Assembly (NCBI RefSeq): GCF_001013475.1 | Contig: NZ_JZEF01000001.1 | Coordinates: 1 to 64,000, forward strand | DNA: 64,000 nt | Source: Xanthomonas arboricola pv. juglandis | GTDB taxonomy: Bacteria > Pseudomonadota > Gammaproteobacteria > Xanthomonadales > Xanthomonadaceae | Direction: 5' to 3' | Shown: in pieces, positions 49,273 through 57,938 of the stretch | Numbering within the stretch: the first letter of the stretch is position 1 | How the letters are laid out: every line of letters starts with the position of its first letter | Made by a program: the position numbers and the translations under genes | Notes under the pieces: model-generated | Seen by the model: the letters and a program-made list of their open reading frames with translations, nothing else | Databases searched by the model: none | Told to the model about the DNA's origin: nothing

Positions 49273-51512
49273 TGCGCACCTGCCGTGCGATCGAAGCGCG
49301 CGTAGCCGCCGCGCCAGTTGTAGCGTTGACCGGCGGCCCGCACCTGGTGGCTGCGTTGTGCATCGGCGTCGTCGGCCACCGCCAGCGCGATGCGCTGGCC
49401 GCCGATCAGGGTGAGCACGATCACCTCGGCATCGTCGCCGCGCACGCGCTCGATGGCGCGGATGCGGCTGTTGGCGCCGCGCACGTATTCGGCGGTGCCG
49501 TTGTATTCGCCATGCGGTTCCAGCACGCCGAAGAAGCTGACATCGGCCTGCCCATCGACGCGCTGGATCAGCGCCGGTTCGCGGCGCAGGTTGAAGTTCG
49601 GGTCGTTGGCTCCGCTCTCCACCAGCAGTGCACGCGCCGGCGCGCTGCTGCCGAAGCGGTAGCTGTAGAAGCGGCCGGCGAGCAGCCAGCTCAGGCTGCG
49701 CGTGTCGGTGCTGGCGTCGCTGGAGGCGTCCACCCACAGGTGCTGATAGCCATTGGCCTTGCCCAGCACCGGGCGTTGCGTCAGTGCGCGCTCTGCGGTG
49801 AAGCCGACCTGCATGATCTGCCCGTTGAAGTGCAGCGGCAGGTCGTAACGTGCCGGAGCGCTGGCGTTGACGCGCAGCAGGTCGACCACCACCGGCAGGG
49901 GCAGCTGCGGGTGCGACAGCAGCGCCTGGGTGCGGGTGAAGCTGACCCCGTCGTAGGCCTGCTGCATGCGCGCCGACACGATCTGGGTGTCGGCAGTGCT
50001 GGCGAACAGCAGCTGCGTCGGCGCGTGTTGCTCGCCCACCTTCCAGTCGCCGTTGAAGTGGCTGGTCTCGTTCACCACCAGCGTGTTGTGCGCAACGGTC
50101 TGCTTGGCCCAGCTGGTGTTTTCCGGCAGATAGATGCCGCCGGCCTTGGCTTCCACATTCAGGAAACGCGCCGCGCCGTAGTCGGTGACCACGCGCTGGC
50201 CGTTGTCGTAGAACAGCCAGTTCAACTTGTCGAAATGCCCGTGGCCCATGCCTTGCGAGGTGTTCTTCATCACCAGCGTCTGGCCGTCTTCGCCGCCGCT
50301 GCGCAGGATCGCCAGCGCGCCCTGGTCGCCCTGTGCGCCATCGCGCAGCAACACGCTGCCGAAGGCGAACGGCTGGGCGCGGTCCTGCGCGAGTGCGGTG
50401 GCCACGGCCAGGCCTTCGGGGGTGAGCAGCACGCGGCGCTGGCGTTGCGCGATGGACAGCAGCTGCGCGTCGTGGGTCTGCGCGTAGGCGATGCCGATGC
50501 CGGCCACCAGTTCTTCGGTGTCCAGGCCCTTGTCGAGGATGGCGTCGTTGATCGGGAAGAAATAACCGCCGTAGCTGCTCTGCACCAGGCTGTTTACGGC
50601 CTTGAGCAGCACGCCGTCGCGGCGCTGGAAGATGTGCTGCTGCGGCTGATTGCGCTCGATCGCGTTGGCAAACAGCACGAACGGCGCCAGGGCATAGCGT
50701 TGGTAGTACGGGCCTTCGGCGTAGTAGCCGTCCGGCGAGAACAGCTGGTCCACCTGCGCCAGGAAGCCGGCCTTGCCATCGCGCCTGCTGCCGCGCAGTG
50801 CCTTTTCCACCAGCGCCTGATCGCGCAGCGCATAGCCGGTCATGCCGACCGCGGCCACCGCCCAGGTGGCGTGGTTGTGGATCTTGTCGAAGTTGTCGGC
50901 GCTTTCGTCGCACAGAAACTGCGCCATGCGTGCGAACACGTCGCGGTCGATGGTGGCGCGGTCCTGCGCGCTGAGCGTGTCGCGGATGGCGTCGTAGCCC
51001 TGGCTTGCGTAGACCAGCCACACCGAGTCGTTCAAGGACTGCCAGAACAGCCGCCCCGGCACCTGGCCGCGCCCGGCCGGGTGTGCGCCCAGCGTGGGAT
51101 ACAGGCGTGCGTAGGCCAGCAGCACGTCGCGCGCATAGTCGGCATAGGCGCGATCGCCGGTGAGCCGGTACAGCGCGCCGGCGGCCTGGATGGCCTGGTA
51201 GTTGCGTTTGTGCTGCTCGTGGCTGGCGCCGCCGCCGGGATCGCTGGGCACCGGCACGTCCACCCCGGCGCGCATCGCCGCGCGCACGCTGGCTTCTGCG
51301 CGTGCCTGTTCGCGGGCGAACACCGGAAGCCTGGCGCCAGCACTGGCCATCTCGCGCCATTGCTGGGCGGTGACCAGTACCGGCGCGGCGTCGGTGGCGC
51401 GCGGTTGCGGCTGCGCTGCTTGTTCGGCCGCGGGTGACGGGGCGGCGCTGCAGGGCAGGGCACTGCCGGCGCCGACCAGGACCAACAGCAACAGGCGGGT
51501 GGAACGGGTCAT
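49269..51512 (-). CDS. PL17 oligoalginate lyase
   Basis: A 747-residue protein with signal peptide (L-L-L-L-V-L-V-G-A-G-S-A-L-P-C-S), possibly a lipoprotein by L-P-C. The (alpha/alpha) barrel has D-K-I-H-N-H-A-T-W with catalytic-region Asn/His, and G-Y-Y-A-E-G-P-Y-Y-Q-R-Y with the catalytic Tyr pair. The C-terminal heparinase II/III-like domain has G-M-G-H-G-H-F-D-K-L-N-W and V-T-D-Y-G-A-A-R-F. PL17 exolytic lyases convert oligoalginate to unsaturated monomers. Length fits Alg17C-like enzymes. Overlaps of 4 bp at both ends tie it to PL6 and MFS in one operon. Confidence 0.9.
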   Translation of the reverse strand: MTRSTRLLLLVLVGAGSALPCSAAPSPAAEQAAQPQPRATDAAPVLVTAQQWREMASAGARLPVFAREQARAEASVRAAMRAGVDVPVPSDPGGGASHEQHKRNYQAIQAAGALYRLTGDRAYADYARDVLLAYARLYPTLGAHPAGRGQVPGRLFWQSLNDSVWLVYASQGYDAIRDTLSAQDRATIDRDVFARMAQFLCDESADNFDKIHNHATWAVAAVGMTGYALRDQALVEKALRGSRRDGKAGFLAQVDQLFSPDGYYAEGPYYQRYALAPFVLFANAIERNQPQQHIFQRRDGVLLKAVNSLVQSSYGGYFFPINDAILDKGLDTEELVAGIGIAYAQTHDAQLLSIAQRQRRVLLTPEGLAVATALAQDRAQPFAFGSVLLRDGAQGDQGALAILRSGGEDGQTLVMKNTSQGMGHGHFDKLNWLFYDNGQRVVTDYGAARFLNVEAKAGGIYLPENTSWAKQTVAHNTLVVNETSHFNGDWKVGEQHAPTQLLFASTADTQIVSARMQQAYDGVSFTRTQALLSHPQLPLPVVVDLLRVNASAPARYDLPLHFNGQIMQVGFTAERALTQRPVLGKANGYQHLWVDASSDASTDTRSLSWLLAGRFYSYRFGSSAPARALLVESGANDPNFNLRREPALIQRVDGQADVSFFGVLEPHGEYNGTAEYVRGANSRIRAIERVRGDDAEVIVLTLIGGQRIALAVADDADAQRSHQVRAAGQRYNWRGGYARFDRTAGAQ

Positions 51513-53701
51513 AGCAGGGGCTCCGCTGCGTCGGCGTGCAAGGCCGGGGTGCCGACGAACTGGTTGCCGCTGGCGATGAGGTGGGGTGTGCCGGTGGTGT
51601 GCTGCGCCAGGATCGCGGCGCTGTCGACGAAGCGGTTATTGCGCAGCGCAATGCGCTGCACGCCGTGCAGGCGCAGCGACGCACCTGCGTTGCGGCCGAC
51701 CTGCGTGAAGTGCGAGTCGCTCAGCTGCAGCACCGGGCCGAAGGTGCTTTCGTCGCGGCCGCCGCGATACAGGTCCAGCACCGGCCCGGCGACGCGGTGG
51801 AACTGCGACTGCTGCACCGTCACCTGTTCGACGTTGTAGGTGCCACGGTCGTCGGTTTCGGCGTGCGCGGACAGCACGCTGCCGGAGACGTCCTCGACCA
51901 GCAGCCGGTCCAGCAGGATGTTGTCGGCCAGGCTGCCCTTGCCGAGTGCGATCACATCGAAGCCGGGTTGCGCGTCCAGATGATGCAGGTGCGTGTCGCG
52001 CAAGGTGAGCTGGTACTGCGCCACCGCGCTGCCGGGTGCGGTACGGATCACCGCATTGCCCGGCTGCGCGGGTGCGGCGCGGCCATCGATCTCGAGCCGG
52101 GCCAGGTTGAGCGAGCCGCCGGGCGCGATCTGGAACAGCGCCGGCTGCGAAAAGCGGATGCGCGCGCGGCCACGTTGCGGGCCCTCCAGCGTCAGCGGCC
52201 GGTCAACGTCGAGGATGTCATCGACCTGGTAGCGCCCTGCGTCCAGTTGCAGGCGATCGCCGGGGCCGGCCTGCGCCACGGCGTCGGTCAGGCTGGACTG
52301 CCCCGGCCTGACGCGGGTGCGGCGGCCGCTGTCGGTGACTGCCTGCGCCGCCTGCTTGGGGTACCAGCTCACGCCCACCTGTGCGCGCGCGATGTAACTC
52401 AGCGCCGGGTCGGCGCCGACGCCAGTGGCATTGTCGGCGACCAGCAAGCCGGTGCTGGCGCGGGTCATCGTCACCTGGCGGCTGTTGACGCCGCCGGGCA
52501 GGCGGGTGGAGGCCAGCGGGCTTTGCAGGTTGCTGGTGAAGGCAATCCCGGACAGATCGCCCAGCACGCGCACCGGGTCGCTGGCGGCCACGATCAGGTT
52601 GCCGGCAAAGCGGCTGTTGATCGGCGCGGCGGTGCGCTCGGCATCCATGCCGGCACCGAAGTACAGCTGGTTGACAGTCACGAAGGTGTTGCGCTCGATG
52701 CGCGCCTGGTCCACCTGCACGTAGCGGTTGGCGGGCGAGTTGGGCACCCCGTACATGATGCTCAGCGCCGACGAATAGCCATCGCCGGCCAGGTTTTCCA
52801 GGTAGTTGTGGCGCACGGTCTGCTTGCGGTTGATCACGCGGATGCCGCCGGTGTTGGCCTTGCCGTCGCCGAAGAACACGTTGCGCTCGACCAGGTTGCC
52901 ATCGCCATGCCGCAGCACCAGCGCGCCGCGCGATTGCTTGAACACATTGCCACGGTAGGTGTTGCCGCCGGACTTGTTGGAGACCACCTCCACCTCGCCG
53001 TCGCAGCCTTCGAACCAGTTGTTGTCCACCACCGAGTTGGAGGCGCTGTCGGCATCGCTGCTGGTGCCGATGCGTAGCGTCTCGCCGCCATTGGCGCCCA
53101 GGTTGGGGCGTGGCCCGAACCAGTTGTGGTCGATGCGATGGCGGTTGTCCAGGCCCTGGGTGGCGTCGCGCACCACCACCAGGGTGGGGCCGGCATTGGT
53201 CTTGCCGACCAGCTGGTTGTGGTCGAAACGGTTGTCGCTGTCGTACAGCGCCACCCAGTTGTCCGAGTCGCTACGGGTGGGCTTGCTGAAGCCGTCCACC
53301 ACCACGCCGGTGATGCGGCTGTGGCGCGCGCGTTCCTTGCTGGAGATGCGGTACGACAGCACCGCATCGCCCGGGCTATGGCCGTCGCGGAACACCAGGT
53401 CCGACACCACCAGGTAGGTGCCGGCCATGTGCAGGTCGGAGGTGCCGCTGATGATCACCTTGCCCGGCGTTTGCGCGGTGAGGGTGATCGGCTGCTCGGC
53501 AGTGCCTTGCCCGCGCAGCACGATGGCGAAATCCCGCCACTGCCCATCGGCCAGCACGATGCGATCGCCGGCACGCAGCGCGGCCGCCGCCACCGCGTAC
53601 TCGCTCTGGTCGTGCACCAGGTACGAGGTGGCCTGGGCCGAGCCGACCCAGGCGGGCGCACACAGCAGCAACAGGCAGGCAAGGGAGACGGGGGATCGCA
53701 T
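51509..53701 (-). CDS. PL6 alginate lyase (chondroitinase-B-like)
   Basis: A 730-residue protein with signal peptide (M-R-S-P-V-S-L-A-C-L-L-L-L). The parallel beta-helix has the PL6 core N-G-G-E-T-L-R-I-G-T-S, C-D-G-E-V-E-V-V-S-N-K-S (calcium-binding acids and the catalytic Lys) and L-V-L-R-H-G-D-G-N (catalytic Arg). A second beta-helix domain fills the C-terminal half. PL6 cleaves alginate, often MG/G-rich blocks, endo- or exolytically. It is first gene of the operon, with its ATG at 53701 facing the divergent TonB receptor across ~260 bp. Confidence 0.9.
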   Translation of the reverse strand: MRSPVSLACLLLLCAPAWVGSAQATSYLVHDQSEYAVAAAALRAGDRIVLADGQWRDFAIVLRGQGTAEQPITLTAQTPGKVIISGTSDLHMAGTYLVVSDLVFRDGHSPGDAVLSYRISSKERARHSRITGVVVDGFSKPTRSDSDNWVALYDSDNRFDHNQLVGKTNAGPTLVVVRDATQGLDNRHRIDHNWFGPRPNLGANGGETLRIGTSSDADSASNSVVDNNWFEGCDGEVEVVSNKSGGNTYRGNVFKQSRGALVLRHGDGNLVERNVFFGDGKANTGGIRVINRKQTVRHNYLENLAGDGYSSALSIMYGVPNSPANRYVQVDQARIERNTFVTVNQLYFGAGMDAERTAAPINSRFAGNLIVAASDPVRVLGDLSGIAFTSNLQSPLASTRLPGGVNSRQVTMTRASTGLLVADNATGVGADPALSYIARAQVGVSWYPKQAAQAVTDSGRRTRVRPGQSSLTDAVAQAGPGDRLQLDAGRYQVDDILDVDRPLTLEGPQRGRARIRFSQPALFQIAPGGSLNLARLEIDGRAAPAQPGNAVIRTAPGSAVAQYQLTLRDTHLHHLDAQPGFDVIALGKGSLADNILLDRLLVEDVSGSVLSAHAETDDRGTYNVEQVTVQQSQFHRVAGPVLDLYRGGRDESTFGPVLQLSDSHFTQVGRNAGASLRLHGVQRIALRNNRFVDSAAILAQHTTGTPHLIASGNQFVGTPALHADAAEPLL

Positions 53702-53756
53702 CGGGATGCTCCTGGACGCTGGCGCGTCGGTGATGGCCGAGGGTAACAGTGCAAAC

Positions 53757-53770
53757 TGGTTCGTCAACCA
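53757..53770. promoter_or_regulatory. inverted repeat, candidate GntR/FadR operator
   Basis: TGGTT-CGTC-AACCA, a perfect dyad of the TGGT...ACCA type bound by FadR-subfamily regulators. It lies 56 bp before the PL6 start, in the shared promoter. TGGTTCGT recurs at 53866-53873, a second half-site nearer the TonB receptor. The likely ligand is the regulator at 56934-57677. Confidence 0.6.
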
Positions 53771-53963
53771 AAACGATAGTCCAGTTGGTCTGTATTGAAG
53801 CCCGCGATCAGCTCGATGTCATGCTGCAATTGCACAAGATAATCTACATAACTGGCCTAGTCAGGTGGTTCGTTGGATAAATTGTAAAAATGATTGACTT
53901 GGCATTGATCCGCGTGGAGTCTCCACCACGCTCGGTCTCGAGCGTCCTTTGGGAGGAGGAATT

Positions 53964-56849
53964 GTGCGGTATTTGAAACTAGTCCAATCACGTAGACCAA
54001 TTATTCGAAACACCCTGGCCCAGGCGCTGCTGACTGCCGTTGCACTGGCAAGCGCGCAGGCAGCCCTGGCTCAGCAAAGCGATGCTGCCCAGCAGGCACC
54101 GGAGCAAGCGCCCACCACGCTGGACCAGGTCAAGGTCACCGGCATCCGCAGCTCGATCCAGTCGTCCATCGACAGCAAGCGCGAGCAGACGGTGGTGGCC
54201 GACGTGCTGTCGGCAGAAGACATCGGCGACCTGCCGGCGCTGTCGATCGGCGAAGCGATCGAGACCATCACCGGTGCGGCCACGCACCGCGAAAAAGGCG
54301 GCGCGTCGGAGATTTCCATCCGTGGCCTGGGCCCGTTCCTGGGCTCGGCCACCTTCAACGGGCGCGAGGCCAGCAACGGCAGCGGCGACCGCTCGGTGAA
54401 CTTCAACCAGTTTCCCTCCGAACTCATCAACACCGTGGCGATCTACAAGACCCAGCGCGCCGACTTCGTCGAAGGCGGCATCGCCGGCACGGTCAACATG
54501 CAGACCGTGCGGCCGCTGGAATTCGGCAAGCGCCGCGTACAACTGGACGGGCGGGCGACCTATGCCGATGGCGATAGCAAGTTGCGCGACGCCGATGGGG
54601 TGGGTTGGCGCGGCACCGTCAGCTACCTGGACCAGTTCGATCTGCGCGGGGCCGGCAAGCTGGGGGTCTCGCTCGGCCTGCAGCGGCTGGAAGGCACCAA
54701 CCCGGAAGAGGTGATGAGCAGCAGCTCCACCTGGACGGCCTGCAACGCCAACGAGGTGGTGGGCGCCAGCCGCAACTGCACCGCCGTGACCCCGGCGCAG
54801 GTGCAGGCGGGGACGCCGTATTACCTGGCGCCCGGCAGCCGGGTGTACCGCCAGATCAGCGAGCACGATCAACGCGACGCGGCCTTCGCCGCGCTGCAAT
54901 GGCGGCCCTTCGACGGCCTGGATGTGGCCCTGGATTACCAGGACTCGCAGCGCACCGTGACCGAAGACCGCGCCGAGCTCAACTTCTCCGAGACCCTGCG
55001 CAACCTCAACAACCGCCAGGTGGGCGACAACGGCGCCTTGCTCGGCCACACCGGCAGCAGCACGGTGGAATCCTCCACCGACTACAAGGTGCGCGACGAG
55101 CAATACCGCGGTGGCGGGCTACGCGTGGAATGGCGCCCGAACGCGGCCTGGATGCTGTCTACCGACGTGTCGTATTCGCGCACCGAGCGCAGCGAGATCG
55201 ACCGCCTGATGCGGCTGCGCTCCAATGCCACCGACATCAACGGCAACCGCGTACCCGGGATCAACGGGCAACGCGTGGACTACACCTATACCTATGCCGG
55301 CGACGTGCCGGGGATCGTGGTCGATCCCGCGTTCGACCTGAACAACCCGGACAACTTCAGCGCCGCCGCGCGTGCGCGCCGCGACGAGTTGCGCCGCGAG
55401 CACACCATCCGGGCCTGGCGTTTCGATGGCGGCTTCACCCCGGAAAGCGGGCTGCTCACCTCCATCAAGGGCGGCGTGCGCCTGTCCGAGGCGACCTACC
55501 GCGACCTGGACGACCGCGTCGAGCGCAATGTCACCGATCCGGCCACGATCCGCGCCGCCAACCTGGCCTGCCGGCAACCGTTTCCGCAGGAGGATTTCCT
55601 CTCCAGCGCCAGCGGCAACACCATCCGGCAGTGGGCCACCTTCGACAGCCGCTGTCTGTTTGCCGCCATCACCGGCGTGGACGACACCGGCCGCAATGCC
55701 GACCCGCGCGGCACCGCCGACTCCGACGTGGAGGAGAAGACCCGCGCGCTGTATGTGATGGGCGAGTTCGCCAGCACGCTGTTCGGGCTGCCGTTGGATG
55801 GCAACCTGGGCGTGCGCTGGGTGCGCACCGACGTCAGCTCGGTGGGATTGCGCGGCGAGCTGGACGTGATCGACAACCCCGACGGCACCATCCAGCTGGT
55901 AGAAACCGGACGCTTCGCCGCGAAGACGGTGCGCGCGTCCAACCGCGTGTTCCTGCCCAGCTTCAACGCCAACATCGGCCTCACCGAGCAGACCCAGCTG
56001 CGCGTCGGGCTGTACCGGGCCATGGCGCGCCCGGATCTGGTGGCGCTGTCTGCCGGACGCACCTTCATCCTGGAACCGGGGACCGAATTCAATAGTGTCG
56101 GCGAGGCAATCGGCAGCATCACCGCCACCGGCAACCCGCGCACGCAGCCGCTGCTGTCGTCCAATGCGGACGTGTCGCTGGAGTGGTATCCCAATGCCGA
56201 CTCCCTGCTCAGCGCCGCGGTGTATTACAAGCAGTTCACCGGTGGCGCGGTGCCCACGGTGGTGGACGAGCGCTTCGTCATCGACGGCACGGCGGTGGTG
56301 GTGCCGGTGGTGCAGGACGTCACCACCCGGCAAAAGAGCGACCTCACCGGGCTGGAGCTGACCGGCACCCACCGCTTCTCCTACCTGCCTGCGCCGTTCG
56401 ACGGCCTGGGCGTCAAGCTGAGCTACAACTACGCCGATTCCAACTACAAGACCCAGGATCTGCGCCTGGGCGACCAGGTCGACCCGGCCACCGGCCTGGT
56501 GAGCGGCGGCATCGTCGCGCCGGCCAATATCTTCGGCCTGTCGCGGCACGTGTTCTCCGGCCAGCTGTATTACGCCATCGGCGCGGTCGACCTGCAGGCC
56601 ATCTACAAGTACCGCTCCGAGTATTTCCAGAAGTTCGTCGGCGCCCCGGCGCAGAACCGCTACGTGCGCGACAGCGGCACCCTGGACCTGCGCGCCAGTT
56701 ACCGCGTCAATGCGCAGCTGTCGGTGTCGCTGGAGGCTTCCAACCTGACCAACGAGCCGCGGATCTCCGACATGCCGGTGCCCGGCAGCTTCCGTGAGTA
56801 CAACACTTACGGGCGACGCTATTATTTGGGGGTGCGCTACCGCTTCTAG
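53964..56849 (+). CDS. TonB-dependent outer-membrane receptor of the alginate locus
   Basis: A 961-residue receptor. The GTG at 53964 follows GGGAGGAGGA. A signal peptide and a short linker lead to the plug domain (L-D-Q-V-K-V-T-G-I-R-S-S-I, then E-I-S-I-R-G-L-G-P). A 22-strand barrel ends with Y-L-G-V-R-Y-R-F, a proper terminal aromatic. V-V-A-D-V-L-S-A-E-D-I-G is the usual Xanthomonas polysaccharide-receptor plug. It probably carries alginate oligomers into the periplasm. Divergent from the lyase operon and followed 84 bp later by the GntR gene, it makes the locus a small polysaccharide utilisation unit. Confidence 0.9.
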   Translation: MRYLKLVQSRRPIIRNTLAQALLTAVALASAQAALAQQSDAAQQAPEQAPTTLDQVKVTGIRSSIQSSIDSKREQTVVADVLSAEDIGDLPALSIGEAIETITGAATHREKGGASEISIRGLGPFLGSATFNGREASNGSGDRSVNFNQFPSELINTVAIYKTQRADFVEGGIAGTVNMQTVRPLEFGKRRVQLDGRATYADGDSKLRDADGVGWRGTVSYLDQFDLRGAGKLGVSLGLQRLEGTNPEEVMSSSSTWTACNANEVVGASRNCTAVTPAQVQAGTPYYLAPGSRVYRQISEHDQRDAAFAALQWRPFDGLDVALDYQDSQRTVTEDRAELNFSETLRNLNNRQVGDNGALLGHTGSSTVESSTDYKVRDEQYRGGGLRVEWRPNAAWMLSTDVSYSRTERSEIDRLMRLRSNATDINGNRVPGINGQRVDYTYTYAGDVPGIVVDPAFDLNNPDNFSAAARARRDELRREHTIRAWRFDGGFTPESGLLTSIKGGVRLSEATYRDLDDRVERNVTDPATIRAANLACRQPFPQEDFLSSASGNTIRQWATFDSRCLFAAITGVDDTGRNADPRGTADSDVEEKTRALYVMGEFASTLFGLPLDGNLGVRWVRTDVSSVGLRGELDVIDNPDGTIQLVETGRFAAKTVRASNRVFLPSFNANIGLTEQTQLRVGLYRAMARPDLVALSAGRTFILEPGTEFNSVGEAIGSITATGNPRTQPLLSSNADVSLEWYPNADSLLSAAVYYKQFTGGAVPTVVDERFVIDGTAVVVPVVQDVTTRQKSDLTGLELTGTHRFSYLPAPFDGLGVKLSYNYADSNYKTQDLRLGDQVDPATGLVSGGIVAPANIFGLSRHVFSGQLYYAIGAVDLQAIYKYRSEYFQKFVGAPAQNRYVRDSGTLDLRASYRVNAQLSVSLEASNLTNEPRISDMPVPGSFREYNTYGRRYYLGVRYRF

Positions 56850-56933
56850 CGTCGCCCACCGGCGCCGCTTCCGCTGCGCCACCTGTCCGGCACCCGCGTG
56901 CCGGGCCGATCACCCTGAGGGTTTGAGTCGCCG

Positions 56934-57677
56934 ATGTCCGAAAACCGCCTGTACCACTCCGTTGCCGCCAAGATCCGCGCGCTGATCGACACGGGCGAAT
57001 TCCCGGTCGGCTCGCGCCTGCCGGGCGAGCGCGAGTTGGCCGAGCGCTTCGGCGTCAGCCGCGTGACCGTGCGCGAGGCCGAGATCGCGCTTGAGGCGCA
57101 GGGCCGCATCGTGATCAAGATCGGCTCGGGCGTGTACGTCAAGCCTCGCCTGGCCTCGGACGAGGGCGCATTGCCGGATGTCAGCGCGTTCGAGCTGACA
57201 TCCGCGCGCGCGGTGATCGAGGCGGAGGCGGCCGCATTGGCGGCCAGCCACATCACCGATGCGGAACTGGACGAACTGGGCGGCATGATCCAGGCGCTGT
57301 CCGCACCAGGGCTCAGCGATGCGGCCGCTGCCGAGTACGACCGCGCCTTCCACCTGGCGATCGCGCGTATCAGCGGCAACCCGGTAGTGGCGTACTGCGT
57401 GCAGTTGATCTGGCGCATGCGCAACGAATTGCCGCGCGTGCGCGAGGTATACGCGCGGGTCTGCCACGACGACGGCGCCACCCGCGTGGACGAACACACC
57501 GCCATCCTGCAGGCCCTGCAGCAACGCGACCCGGTGGCGGCACGCACGGCCATGCGCAACCATTTCCAGCGCCTGTTCGAATCCATGCTGGAAGCGACCG
57601 AGAACGACGCACTGGCGGAGATCCGCCGCCGCACCCAGCAGGACCGCGCGCATTTCCTGGCGGCCACGCGCACCTGA
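56934..57677 (+). CDS. FadR-subfamily GntR regulator of the alginate locus
   Basis: A 247-residue protein. The winged HTH (~8-75) has L-P-G-E-R-E-L-A-E-R-F-G-V-S-R-V-T-V-R-E-A. The FCD ligand domain has R-A-V-I-E-A-E-A-A, D-R-A-F-H-L-A-I-A and the metal-binding H in E-H-T-A-I-L-Q-A-L. Such regulators sense sugar acids and repress catabolic operons. DEH or KDG is a likely inducer. A TGGTT-N4-AACCA site in the divergent promoter would be its operator. It is probably in one transcript with the TonB receptor. Confidence 0.88.
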   Translation: MSENRLYHSVAAKIRALIDTGEFPVGSRLPGERELAERFGVSRVTVREAEIALEAQGRIVIKIGSGVYVKPRLASDEGALPDVSAFELTSARAVIEAEAAALAASHITDAELDELGGMIQALSAPGLSDAAAAEYDRAFHLAIARISGNPVVAYCVQLIWRMRNELPRVREVYARVCHDDGATRVDEHTAILQALQQRDPVAARTAMRNHFQRLFESMLEATENDALAEIRRRTQQDRAHFLAATRT

Positions 57678-57938
57678 CCGCATGTGATGGTGTGTTGACG
57701 CGCTGCGTCCAACGCCAGCGGCACCGCTTGCGTGCCGCTGCCGCTCGATCCTGCGAAAGACCCATACTCCAGTCAGCCAGATGTGGCGTCTGCCCTGGTT
57801 CGGCACCACCGACACGCGGCTGATCCGGTTGTTGCGCCAGCGGTCACCGCGGACGCTGCAGGACAAGACACTGCAGGCGCGTCCGCCCTCAGGCAGATGG
57901 CTCTACCTGAGGGGGCGTGGGCACCTGCAGTGCAGGCC

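Noticed and set aside
47971..51684. A continuous minus-strand open frame of over 1200 codons
   Set aside because: Only the part from 49272 down encodes the MFS permease; the rest is a GC-driven shadow of the PL17 gene, which has clear motifs in another frame.
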